DNA from: CAG-273 sp963560005
GTDB taxonomy: Bacteria; Bacillota; Clostridia; TANB77; CAG-508
Assembly: GCA_963560005.1 (NCBI GenBank)
Contig: CAUWNG010000022.1
Coordinates: 1 to 44,750, forward strand
DNA: 44,750 bases
Direction: 5' to 3'
Shown: positions 1 through 8,244 of the stretch, one piece after another
How positions within the stretch are numbered: the first letter of the stretch is position 1
Layout: each line of letters opens with the position of its first letter
Notes under the pieces: generated by a model
Database searches by the model: none
What the model saw: only the letters and a program-made list of their open reading frames with translations
What the model was told of the DNA's origin: nothing
Made by a program: the position numbers and the translations under genes

Positions 1-2
1 AA

Positions 3-173
3 AAGAATCTTAATTTTTGTGATAAAATAATAATGAAGGTATTAAATAACTATACTATAAAAGTATATAGAATAGGATTAAATGATGCTTTCAATTGGGA
101 AAATCAAAAATATAAGAAAAATAACTCGCATGGCTGTACTACGGCTGTACAGTTATTTAAGAGACAAAAATAA
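3..173 (+). CDS. Unrecognised open frame entering from the window edge
   Basis: The frame is open from base 3 to a taa stop at 171-173, so this may be the 3' end of a gene whose start lies outside the window. An ATG at 33 would give a 46-residue protein, but no ribosome binding site precedes it. The C-terminus reads HGCTTAVQLFKRQK. I do not recognise the family. The 8-base word ggctgtac occurs twice here, at 132-139 and 143-150. It could also be non-coding leader sequence of truA. Confidence 0.3.
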   Translation, partial: KNLNFCDKIIMKVLNNYTIKVYRIGLNDAFNWENQKYKKNNSHGCTTAVQLFKRQK

Positions 174-215
174 ATTTTTAAATATAAATCTTAAAAGCGA
201 ACGGAGAGTAAGGAA

Positions 216-950
216 ATGAGAAATATTAAATTAACAATAGAGTATGATGGAAAAGACTTTAATGGGTGGCAAAAACAGCCCAATAGACTTAATATTCAAG
301 GAGAAATAGAAAGTGCAATAGAAGAAATTACTGGTGAAAAAATTGAACTATTTGGGTCTGGTAGAACAGATGCAGGAGTTCATAGCTTAGGACAAATAGC
401 TAATTTTAAAACTAATTCTAATTTACCAGTAGAGAAAATGGCAATAGCTATAAATTCTAAATTAAAAAAGTCAATTAGAGTAAAAAAAGCAGAAGAAGTG
501 TCAGAAAATTTTCATAGTAGATATAACTGTCATAAGAAAAAGTATAGGTATATAATAAATAACTCTAGTCAAGGTTCAGCTATATATAGAGGATTGGAAT
601 ATCATGTCCCACAAAAATTAGATGTGGAAAAAATGAAAAAAGCGATTAAATTTTTTGAAGGAGAATATGATTTCAAAGCATTTAAGTCAAGTGGAACTAG
701 TAATAAAAATAGTGTTAGAACAATATATAAAGCAGAAGTAAGACAAAGTGGAGAAAGAATAATAATAGAACTTACTGGTAACGGTTTTTTATATAATATG
801 GTTAGAATTATATCAGGAACTATATTAGAAGTAGGACTAGGAAAAATTAAAGCGGAAGATATACCAAATATTATAGAAAGTAAGGACAGAAAGAGGGCGG
901 GGAAAACATTACCACCTCATGGATTATATTTAGTTGAGGTAATGTATTAA
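216..950 (+). CDS. truA: tRNA pseudouridine(38-40) synthase TruA
   Basis: Converts uridines 38-40 in the anticodon stem-loop of many tRNAs to pseudouridine, in the cytoplasm. The 244-residue length is normal for TruA. The catalytic motif GSGRTDAGVH is present, with the nucleophilic aspartate at residue 52, and the N-terminus IEYDGKDFNGWQ is the usual first strand. The C-terminal signature GNGFLYNMVRIISGT is intact. A purine-rich site (cggagagtaaggaa) sits just before the ATG. In many Firmicutes truA is followed by rplM and rpsI. Here those two genes are 28 kb away on the other strand, and truA is followed by an unrelated small membrane protein gene. Confidence 0.95.
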   Translation: MRNIKLTIEYDGKDFNGWQKQPNRLNIQGEIESAIEEITGEKIELFGSGRTDAGVHSLGQIANFKTNSNLPVEKMAIAINSKLKKSIRVKKAEEVSENFHSRYNCHKKKYRYIINNSSQGSAIYRGLEYHVPQKLDVEKMKKAIKFFEGEYDFKAFKSSGTSNKNSVRTIYKAEVRQSGERIIIELTGNGFLYNMVRIISGTILEVGLGKIKAEDIPNIIESKDRKRAGKTLPPHGLYLVEVMY

Positions 951-970
951 AAGTAACAAAATTCATTAAC

Positions 971-1007
971 TGACATAAAATATATTATATAAAAATATAT
1001 TGTGTCA
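971..1007 (+). other. Imperfect inverted repeat beside a ribosome binding site
   Basis: The arms tgacataaaatat (from 971) and atatattgtgtca (to 1007) can pair over about 13 positions with one GU pair and one mismatch. The right arm ends in the ribosome binding site cagga of the next gene. There is no T-run, so it does not look like a terminator. A folded arm could limit translation of the downstream gene; this is inference. Confidence 0.35.
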
Positions 1008-1018
1008 GGAGATTAAAT

Positions 1019-1423
1019 ATGAACACTTTATTACTATTTTTTGCATTACCAGTAGCCACTATTATATTAGCAATAGTACTTCAAAAAATATTAAAATGTC
1101 CATGGTTAGTTGCGGCAACTTTCTTTGCAATTTATTTAATTGTTGCATATACAGTTTTTAACTCGAATTTTTTAATATTTGTAATTGCATATACAATATT
1201 AGCATATATTGTAGCTTCGCTTACAAGAATAGTTTGTAACTTAATAAATTGCTCAAGAAAATTTATGGATAACAATGGATGTTTTAGAGTAACACAAAGA
1301 CCTATAACAGTTAGTACAAATTGTTTAAATAATGCTAATAATATAGAAGATGAAAATGTTACAGTAATAAATAATAATGCTCAAGGAAAAAATGGCTCTT
1401 GTAACTGTTGTCCTAGAAGATAG
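1019..1423 (+). CDS. Small membrane protein, DUF2651-like
   Basis: A 134-residue protein of unknown function. Residues about 3-22, 29-47 and 50-70 are strongly hydrophobic, so three membrane segments are likely, followed by a polar Asn-rich tail that ends in CNCCPRR. The block AYTVFNSNFLIFVIAYTIL resembles the DUF2651 (YbeF-like) family of Bacillus; that assignment is from memory of the pattern and is tentative. The start is the ATG preceded by caggagattaaat. The gene stands between truA and the pilus-like operon and is closed by its own strong terminator, so it is probably not part of that operon. The cysteine-rich tail could bind metal or be lipid-modified, but nothing shows this directly. 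Confidence 0.6.
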   Translation: MNTLLLFFALPVATIILAIVLQKILKCPWLVAATFFAIYLIVAYTVFNSNFLIFVIAYTILAYIVASLTRIVCNLINCSRKFMDNNGCFRVTQRPITVSTNCLNNANNIEDENVTVINNNAQGKNGSCNCCPRR

Positions 1424-1424
1424 A

Positions 1425-1466
1425 TAAAAAGACATAAAACATTTGATATGTTTTTATGTCTTTTTA
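1425..1466 (+). terminator. Rho-independent terminator
   Basis: A 17-base arm (taaaaagacataaaaca) pairs with 1449-1466 with a single bulged base and a short loop. The 3' arm contributes a T-rich run. It separates the small membrane protein gene from the pilus-like operon. Confidence 0.85.
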
Positions 1467-1545
1467 TACATATATGCAGAATAAAGATAATGTTACAAAA
1501 ATATTACAATAACATTAAATCTTTGTTACAATGAAGAAATATATG

Positions 1546-1574
1546 TTGTTTTTAATTGAAAAATGTTGTACAAT
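1546..1574 (+). promoter_or_regulatory. Vegetative-type promoter of the pilus-like operon
   Basis: The -35 TTGTTT (1546-1551) and -10 TACAAT (1569-1574) are separated by 17 bases. The site lies 48 bases before the first gene of the operon. The word GTTGTACAATTAA (1565-1577) also occurs upstream of recJ at 36265-36277. Confidence 0.6.
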
Positions 1575-1621
1575 TAATAAAGTAATATTATTTTGTATAA
1601 TTATAAGGAGGAATATAAATT

Positions 1622-2578
1622 ATGGCAATGAATCCTATGCAAAGAAAGGCAAATAATTCTTTTTTATTAGGTATATTAATTACCCTATTAATTACAGGAT
1701 TAATAATAGCATTTTTAATATTTCAATTATCTAAATTGAACAAACAAATACAAGATGAAGAGGCAAAATTGAAAGATGTTTATGTATTAAATACTAATAT
1801 TATGTCTGGTCAGATAATAACTACAGACATGTTAGCAATGAAAAAAATAGATGGATCAACAATTCCATCCAATGTAATAACCCCTTTAGATTTAGAGAAT
1901 AAAGGAACAGTAGTGGATGAAAGCACTGGAAATGTAATTAGAAAATTAGATGTTATAACTAAAATAGATTTAAAAGCAGGAACAATACTAACTTCTGAAA
2001 TGATTGCAACAGCAGATGAATTAGTATCAGATTTAAGAAGACAGGAATATAATGTGGTGCAATTTCCATCACAATTACAAACTGGTGAATATATAGATAT
2101 AAGGTTAAGAATGCCTAGCGGAGAAGATTATATAGTAGTACCTCATAAAGAAGTAGAAATTCCAGCAGTTGATGGAATTGATTCAGAAAACACTATGGTT
2201 TTGAAAATGAATGAAGTTGAAATATTAACTATGAGCAGTGCAATAATTGAAGCATATATAGCAGAAGGTTCATATTTATATGCAACAAGATATGTGGAAG
2301 CAGGAATGCAAGAAGCAGCTACACCAACATATTTACCTAGTGATTCAGTTATTAATTTAATGAATAAAGATCCAAATTGTGCTAATGAGGCAAAACAAGC
2401 GTTGTTTAAGAGAAATAATGACTCTTCATATAAATCTGCAATTAGAAATCCAATAAATAGTGAACTAAATAAAAATTCAGAGGATGCAAAAGATAATATA
2501 ATTTCATCTGTTGAAGAAGAATTGAAAACAGCACAAGAAGAAAGACAAAAATACTTAGAGTCTTTAGGTGCATATTAA
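1622..2578 (+). CDS. CpaB/RcpC-like SAF-domain pilus assembly protein
   Basis: A 318-residue membrane-anchored protein. A single membrane helix (about residues 14-36) follows a short cytoplasmic N-terminus. A SAF-type module comes next: VYVLNTNIMSGQIITTDML and the repeat-like IDLKAGTILTSEMIA are the usual paired boxes of this fold. The C-terminal 60 residues are charged and probably coiled coil. In Tad pili CpaB/RcpC acts at the cell envelope near the secretin; a Gram-positive cell has no secretin, so its role here may be wall contact or scaffold. It is the first gene of the operon, with aggagg 8 bases before the ATG. It is followed 15 bases later by a TadZ-like gene, which supports the Tad assignment. 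Confidence 0.75.
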   Translation: MAMNPMQRKANNSFLLGILITLLITGLIIAFLIFQLSKLNKQIQDEEAKLKDVYVLNTNIMSGQIITTDMLAMKKIDGSTIPSNVITPLDLENKGTVVDESTGNVIRKLDVITKIDLKAGTILTSEMIATADELVSDLRRQEYNVVQFPSQLQTGEYIDIRLRMPSGEDYIVVPHKEVEIPAVDGIDSENTMVLKMNEVEILTMSSAIIEAYIAEGSYLYATRYVEAGMQEAATPTYLPSDSVINLMNKDPNCANEAKQALFKRNNDSSYKSAIRNPINSELNKNSEDAKDNIISSVEEELKTAQEERQKYLESLGAY

Positions 2579-2593
2579 TATTAGGAGGAAAAA

Positions 2594-3292
2594 ATGAAGA
2601 AAATAGGATTTATAGGAGCTTATGATAAAATAGATTTGATTTTATATATAGCAAAATTATTAAGAGCACTTGGAAAAAAAATAATGATTGTAGATGCTAC
2701 AATACTACAAAAAGCTAAATACATAGTTCCAGTAGTAAATCCTACTACTTCTTATGTAACAGAATTTGAAGAATTAGATGTTGCAGTAGGATTTAAAGAT
2801 ATGGATTCTATTAAGGAATATTTAGGAATGCCATTGCATGCTGAATTTGAATATGACTATATTTTATATGATATTGATTCTCCATCTGCTTTTGAAAGAT
2901 TTAATATAAAAGATGCAAATAAAAAATATTTTGTAACAGCATTTGATTTATATTCATTAAAAAGAGGATTGGAAATTTTAGCAGGATTAAAGGAGTCTGT
3001 TCAAATAACAAAAGTATTATTTTCAAAAAATGCTATTAAAGAAGAAGATGAATATTTAAATTATTTAGCATTAGGTTATAAAATTTTATGGTCAGAAGAA
3101 AGAATATATTTCCCTTTTGATACAAATGATCAAAGTGTGTTAATGGAAAATCAAAGAGTTTCAAAAGTTAAATTAAAAAAATTGAGTACACAATATAAAG
3201 AAAGTTTAATGTATATTACAGAGGATATATTAGAAGGACAAGAAAACAATAATTTAAGAAAAGTATTTAAACAGTTAGAAAAAGGAGTATAA
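2594..3292 (+). CDS. TadZ/CpaE-like protein without a P-loop
   Basis: A 232-residue protein with the layout of a MinD/ParA-type ATPase: first strand MKKIGFIGAYDKIDLILYIA, second strand KKIMIVDAT and third strand YDYILYDID. The position of the deviant Walker A motif (KGGxGKT in ParA/MinD) is occupied by GAYDKIDLI, with no lysine-threonine signature, so nucleotide binding is doubtful. TadZ/CpaE proteins localise Tad pilus machinery and often have atypical nucleotide sites. The gene is followed 2 bases later by a second protein of the same fold, so the pair may form a heterodimer. Ribosome binding site: aggagg, 7 bases before the ATG. The fold assignment is by pattern only. Confidence 0.6.
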   Translation: MKKIGFIGAYDKIDLILYIAKLLRALGKKIMIVDATILQKAKYIVPVVNPTTSYVTEFEELDVAVGFKDMDSIKEYLGMPLHAEFEYDYILYDIDSPSAFERFNIKDANKKYFVTAFDLYSLKRGLEILAGLKESVQITKVLFSKNAIKEEDEYLNYLALGYKILWSEERIYFPFDTNDQSVLMENQRVSKVKLKKLSTQYKESLMYITEDILEGQENNNLRKVFKQLEKGV

Positions 3293-3294
3293 TA

Positions 3295-4131
3295 ATGGCT
3301 ATTATAACTTTTTATAGTAAAGAAAAAAAAGAAACAGGTCAAACATTATCAATAGCGTCAATAGCATCAGAAATGGCTATTGAACATAATTATAAAATAT
3401 TATTAGTAGGAACAGGATATAAAGATAAAAGCTTGGAAGATTGTTTTTGGGTTTCAGGAAAAAATGCATTTAATCCAGAATTAGCAGGAAAAAATGTGGG
3501 AATAGAATCTGGAATAGAAGGGTTAACAAAAATATTAGCGAGCAATAAAACTTCGCCAGAAATAGTAAAAAATTATTCTAGAATAGTTTTAAAAGACAGA
3601 TTAGATGTATTGGAATCACCAAGTGCAACAGAATATAAAGACTATAATAATATTTCAGCACAGTATAAGGATGTATTACAAGTTGCTAATAGATATTATG
3701 ATTTGGTTTTTGTAGATTTAAGTAAGCAAATGCCTAAAGAAGCAGAAAATGAAATATTACAAATATCTGATATTATATTCGTAAATTTAACACAAAGATT
3801 AAAAACTTTTGATGACTTTATAGAGCTGAGAGAACAAGATGACTTTTATAAAAAAACGAATGTAATGCTTGCGATAGGAAGATATGATAAGTTTTCAAAA
3901 TATAACAATAAAAATATTACTAGATACTTAAGGGAAAAAAAGCCATTAGCAGTTATACCATATAATACATTATTATTTGAAGCATGCAGTGAAGGGACAA
4001 TTATAGATTTTCTTTTAAAAATTAGAAATATTACAGATGAGACAGATAGAAATTATGCTTTTTTTAAGGAAATAGGGGAGATAGACAAAAAGATTGTCTT
4101 TAAATTACAAGAATTACAAATGAAAATTTAA
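3295..4131 (+). CDS. Second TadZ/CpaE-like MinD-family protein
   Basis: A 278-residue protein of the MinD/ParA fold. The N-terminal loop SKEKKETGQT (residues 8-17) aligns with the deviant Walker A motif, keeping the signature lysine region and the Gly-x-Thr, but the invariant second lysine is replaced by Gln16. The Walker B-like strand DLVFVDLSKQMP and the later strand IIFVNLTQ are present. It probably partners the preceding 232-residue protein in positioning the secretion ATPase at the membrane. The start is 2 bases after the previous stop, which suggests translational coupling. Weak ATPase activity is possible, but the Lys-to-Gln change makes it uncertain. Confidence 0.65.
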   Translation: MAIITFYSKEKKETGQTLSIASIASEMAIEHNYKILLVGTGYKDKSLEDCFWVSGKNAFNPELAGKNVGIESGIEGLTKILASNKTSPEIVKNYSRIVLKDRLDVLESPSATEYKDYNNISAQYKDVLQVANRYYDLVFVDLSKQMPKEAENEILQISDIIFVNLTQRLKTFDDFIELREQDDFYKKTNVMLAIGRYDKFSKYNNKNITRYLREKKPLAVIPYNTLLFEACSEGTIIDFLLKIRNITDETDRNYAFFKEIGEIDKKIVFKLQELQMKI

Positions 4132-4155
4132 ACTAGGAGGAGGTAGAAGCATAGA

Positions 4156-6119
4156 ATGGTAAACATACTTTTAATTCTAATAGTTCTTATAATTGCGCTT
4201 TTCTTAGTAATAAGATTTATTAGAAAAAGAAGAGCAGAACAAGTTGAAGATACTATAGAAGTGGATGATAAAACATATACTTTAGAGATGATGAAACAAT
4301 TTGTAAAGAAGAGACTGGATGAAATTACTAAAGTTAACTTATATGATATTGGGCTTTCAGAAGAAGAATTAAAACGTAGAAAAAACAAAAAGTATGAGTT
4401 AAAGAAAGCTTTAAAAGGTTGTACTTATGGAGATGTTAATGATAAAAAATATGTTAAAGAATTAATATATGATTTATTATATAGAGAATATGGTGTAAAT
4501 GAAACTAATGTATCTAAAGCTATACCATTTGATATTCCATCACTTCTTACTGCACAAGATAAATTTGATATAATTTTATATATGTATAAAAATGAATTTG
4601 GTTATGAAGCATTAACTGAACTTATAAAAAAATATGATTTAGCAGAATTAAAATATGTAGAAGGAGAAACAAAACCTTCTTATGTAATAACAGCAGATGA
4701 AATAAATAATATATACGAAAAAGAAAATTTTATATTAACATTGGAAGACAAAATTAATATTGTAGTGCAAAGAATATATCAACATTACAAAGGATATAGT
4801 AGTATAGATGAAATTAGAGATATGAATATAGATGGTATATCTGGTGGTGTATCTGGTTTACCAGAATCATTTTTAAGCCAGGTTGCACAAACAGATGGAG
4901 ATTATTTAGATCAGATTGTTGAACATAAAGTACCACGTGCTTGTGATAGTATTTGGATAATGTTTCAAGGTAAATCTATAAGACTAGCATTTTTATCTTT
5001 TGGAACAGAAGCAGAATTAAAAAGAGTTTGTCAGAATATTTATAAATATAATAACCCAGGTCAATTATCAGATACAAATGGATATAAAATAAACGAAATG
5101 AAAGATGGTTCTCGTGTTGTTGTTGTAAGACCAAGTATGTCTGAAACATGGGCATTCTTCGTAAGAAAATTTGACGTTAAAAGAGCAACATTAGAACAAA
5201 TAATTAGATTTCCTGGAAAAGATCAAGCAATTGATTTATTAAAGTATTTAGTAAAAGGAGCAAGAATCATATCACTTACAGGAGAGCAAGGTTGCCGGAA
5301 AAACAACAATGCTTATGGCAATGATAGAAAATATATATGAAACTATGAACCTTCGTATTACAGAAACAGCATTTGAGCTTCACTTAAGAAAAATTTATCC
5401 AACAAGAAATATTTTATCAATGCGTGAAACTGAAACAGTATCAGGACAAGCATGTTTGGACGTTCAAAAGAAAACTGACGGTTCTGTAAACATTATCCGG
5501 AGAGGTTGCTACAGACCCGGTTGCATCTTGGATGATACAATCAGCACAGGTTGCTTCTAAGTTTACATTATTTACTCACCATGCTAAAACATTTCCAGAC
5601 TTAGTAACAGCTTTACGTAACTCAATGCTTAGAGCAGGAGTCTTTAAAGATGAAAAAACAGCAGAAGAACAAGTAGTACAAGTTTTAAATTTTGACATAC
5701 ATCTTGTTAAAGATTTTAGAGGAAGAAGATACATAGAAAGAGTTACTGAATGTATTCCTGTAAGAGACAAAAATGAATATACATTTGATCATAGAAAAGA
5801 AAAAACATTTGAAGGTAAATTTGATAAATTTGCAGATAATGCAACAATATATTTTACAAAATCTACAAACAAAGAATTGTATAAATATGTTAATATATTA
5901 GAATATCATGATGGAACTTATGTATTAACTAACCCAATATCAGATACAAATATAAAAGAAATGAGAGAGAACATGGATGATTCAGATATTGATGATTTTA
6001 ATAAATTTCTTAAAGATAATTGGGGAATAGATTCTCCTAAGTATTATGACGATGAAGAAACAGTTACAGTTTCTTCAACACCTAAAAAAAGAGGAAGAAA
6101 AGCAAAGACGAAAGAATAA
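4156..6119 (+). CDS. TadA/CpaF-like secretion ATPase, read in three frames
   Basis: The motor ATPase of the pilus-like system. Joining 4156-5295, 5297-5497 and 5499-6119 gives one continuous 653-residue protein. Residues about 4-21 are a membrane helix followed by RKRR, unusual for this normally soluble family. A long N-terminal domain precedes Walker A GEQGCGKTT (376-384), a middle RETETVSG segment, the Walker B region IIGEV (446-450) and the His-box LFTHHAKTF. The tail is basic (KKRGRKAKTKE). Without shifting, translation stops at 5340 (394 residues); with only the first shift it stops at 5560. No other disruption is visible, and conservation runs through all three segments, so simple decay is unlikely. 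It follows the TadZ-like genes and precedes the platform gene. Several CGT arginine codons cluster at 4.9-5.7 kb. Confidence 0.85.
5293..5299 (+). other. First +1 shift site: TGC CGG A
   Basis: In the upstream frame the codons are TGC (Cys380), then CGG at 5296-5298. Skipping C5296 and reading GGA gives Gly381 of the Walker A motif GEQGCGKTT. Read without a shift, the frame runs into tga at 5338-5340. An SD-like aggag lies at 5280-5284, although it simply encodes part of TGEQ. Confidence 0.75.
5495..5501 (+). other. Second +1 shift site: ATC CGG A
   Basis: In the middle frame the codons are ATC (Ile447), then CGG at 5498-5500. Skipping C5498 and reading GGA gives Gly448 of IIGEV, next to the glutamate of the Walker B region. 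Without a shift, translation stops at 5558-5560. The site has the same form as the first one: NNC CGG A with GGA as the landing codon. Confidence 0.75.
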
Positions 6120-6143
6120 ATTGTAAGAGAGGTGATAACTCTA

Positions 6144-8231
6144 ATGTCTAACGATATGCTTATGTATCTCCTTATAGGAGTAGGAGTATTATTTGTTTTA
6201 ATTATAGCGATGTATTTTCTACTTAGGAAGAAAATGGGTAGTGCAGAGGCTAAAAGAATTAAACAATTAAGACAAGGTACACAAGTAAGTAAGTTTTCAG
6301 GAGAAATATTATATCAAAAATTATATGTTATATATTTAAAAACTCCATTCTTAAAAAGATATTTATTAAAGCTAAGAAGAAAACTTGAAATTATAAATAT
6401 AGATGATGAATATTTAACAAGAAAGCAAGCTTCAAAAATATTAACAAATACATTATTAGTAATTATACCTTTAACAATAGCTATAATAATTATTACACAT
6501 AAAAATTATTTATTAATGTCAATATTATTAATATTTGAAGTATTTATGATTGATACATTTATAGATGGAAAAGTTGATAAAATAGACAATAAACTTTTAA
6601 GAGAACAAATCGATTTTTTCTCAGAAATAAGACACGCATATCATGAATTTAATATGGTAGAAGAAGCTATATACCAAGTAGCACAAGATGATGATAAGCC
6701 AGAGATGTCAAGACAAGCAGAAAAGATATATGAAGTTTTAATCTCTGATGACCCAGAATCAGAATTGGAAAAATACTATGATGTTGCACCTAATAGTTAT
6801 TTAAAGGAATTTGCAGGTATTTCATATCTTACAAAAGAATTTGGAGATAGAAAAGTAGATAACAGTTCACTATATTTAAAAAATTTAAACAATATAACTC
6901 AAGAAATGCAATTAGAAATTTTGAAAAGAGATAAATTAGATTATACTTTTCAAAGTTTGTCAGTAATATCAATTGTTCCAATGTTAGCATTAGAACCTAT
7001 AAAAAATTGGTCAATATCCCAATTTAGTTTTACAGAAAGTTTCTATAATGGAAAAAATGGTATGATAGTACAAATTTTAGTTTTAATTATCACATTTGTA
7101 TGTTATATACTTACAAGAAAACTAAAAGATAATGGATCTACAGCTATGAATACAAAAAATACAGAAAATCCATGGCAGGAGAGATTATATAGAATACCAT
7201 TAGTAAAAAAATTTGTGGACTTATTTATTCCTAAGCAAGGAACTAAAGAATATAGAGAATTAAACAATAAATTAAAAGAAGCAGCATCAAAAGATAAAAT
7301 GGAATGGATTTATGTAAATAGAATATTGCTATGTATAACTACATTTGTTGTTTCAGTAGTATTATTTGCCCAATTGCATAAAATATCTATTAATTATGTT
7401 TATACAGAACCAACTGTAACATTTAATATTGTAGGGCAGATGGCAGAAAAAGACCAAAAGCATGCAATGGAATTAACAGAATCGGATAATCAATATTTAA
7501 ATCATTTTAGAGGAAATACAGCACTAACTCAAGAAGAATTAGAAAAAGTAATGAAATCAGGTAGAATAAATTCGGATTATATAGACAGTACAGATGAAGA
7601 AATTAAAGTAGCAGCTGAAAGAATTATGAAAAAACTAATGAAAATAAACAGTGAAAATTTAAAATGGTTTGAAGTTTTATTAGGATTAGTTTTTGCTGTT
7701 GTTGCATATATGTCACCAATATGGTTATTGAAATTTCAAGCAAAAATGAGACAATTAGAAATGGAAGACGAAGTTATGCAGTTTAATACAATTATATTAA
7801 TGCTTATGAAAATTGAAAGGGTAAATGTAGAAATAATTTTAGAATGGCTAGAAAGATATGCAAATATATTTAAAGAACCAATAAGTAAATGTGTAAATAA
7901 TTATGAAAGTGGTGCATGGGAAGCACTAGAACAATTAAAAGAAGATGTAGCTTATGTGCCATTTATACGTATAGTAGAAAGTTTGCAGGCAGCTGTAGAA
8001 AAAATACCTATAACAGATGCATTTGATGAATTAGATACAGAAAGAGATTATTATCAAGCTAAAAGAAGAGAATCTAATGATAGATTAATTTCTAAAAAAG
8101 GAATGATAGGTAAAGGAATTGGATTTGCACCAATGGTAATATTATTTGTTGGATATTTGATAGTTCCACTTGTATTTATAGGTATAATGAGTATGACAGA
8201 TTCATTAAGTGGTATGACTAGTGCAATATAA
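6144..8231 (+). CDS. Fused TadB-TadC-like inner-membrane platform protein
   Basis: A 695-residue polytopic protein made of two T2SSF-type modules in tandem. The first spans about residues 40-340 and the second about 360-690; each has a cytoplasmic helical region flanked by membrane segments. In typical Tad loci TadB and TadC are separate genes; here they appear as one chain. The C-terminal block ISKKGMIGKGIGF followed by a hydrophobic hairpin is characteristic of the second module. It forms the membrane platform on which the ATPase drives pilin addition. I chose ATG 6144 because agaggtg lies 9 bases upstream; an in-frame GTG at 6132 lies inside that ribosome binding site. The gene begins 24 bases after the ATPase stop. 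Confidence 0.75.
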   Translation: MSNDMLMYLLIGVGVLFVLIIAMYFLLRKKMGSAEAKRIKQLRQGTQVSKFSGEILYQKLYVIYLKTPFLKRYLLKLRRKLEIINIDDEYLTRKQASKILTNTLLVIIPLTIAIIIITHKNYLLMSILLIFEVFMIDTFIDGKVDKIDNKLLREQIDFFSEIRHAYHEFNMVEEAIYQVAQDDDKPEMSRQAEKIYEVLISDDPESELEKYYDVAPNSYLKEFAGISYLTKEFGDRKVDNSSLYLKNLNNITQEMQLEILKRDKLDYTFQSLSVISIVPMLALEPIKNWSISQFSFTESFYNGKNGMIVQILVLIITFVCYILTRKLKDNGSTAMNTKNTENPWQERLYRIPLVKKFVDLFIPKQGTKEYRELNNKLKEAASKDKMEWIYVNRILLCITTFVVSVVLFAQLHKISINYVYTEPTVTFNIVGQMAEKDQKHAMELTESDNQYLNHFRGNTALTQEELEKVMKSGRINSDYIDSTDEEIKVAAERIMKKLMKINSENLKWFEVLLGLVFAVVAYMSPIWLLKFQAKMRQLEMEDEVMQFNTIILMLMKIERVNVEIILEWLERYANIFKEPISKCVNNYESGAWEALEQLKEDVAYVPFIRIVESLQAAVEKIPITDAFDELDTERDYYQAKRRESNDRLISKKGMIGKGIGFAPMVILFVGYLIVPLVFIGIMSMTDSLSGMTSAI

Positions 8232-8244
8232 GGAGGTATAGAAC

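Noticed and set aside
132..150. Two copies of ggctgtac as a CRISPR or attachment-site repeat
   Set aside because: Only two 8-base copies 11 bases apart, with no spacer pattern, integrase or further copies.
5299..5305. Possible -1 slippery heptamer (A AAA AAC) near the first shift site
   Set aside because: Only five A residues precede the C, so the heptamer is incomplete, and the required change of frame is +1, not -1.
5296..5500. Simple reassignment of CGG to one amino acid
   Set aside because: Reading CGG as any single three-base codon leaves the downstream sequence out of frame at both sites; a base must be skipped or four bases decoded.
4156..6119. ATPase gene as a decaying pseudogene
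   Set aside because: The three segments have intact motifs, no internal stops in the proper frames and no other damage; both lesions are identical in type. Not fully excluded.
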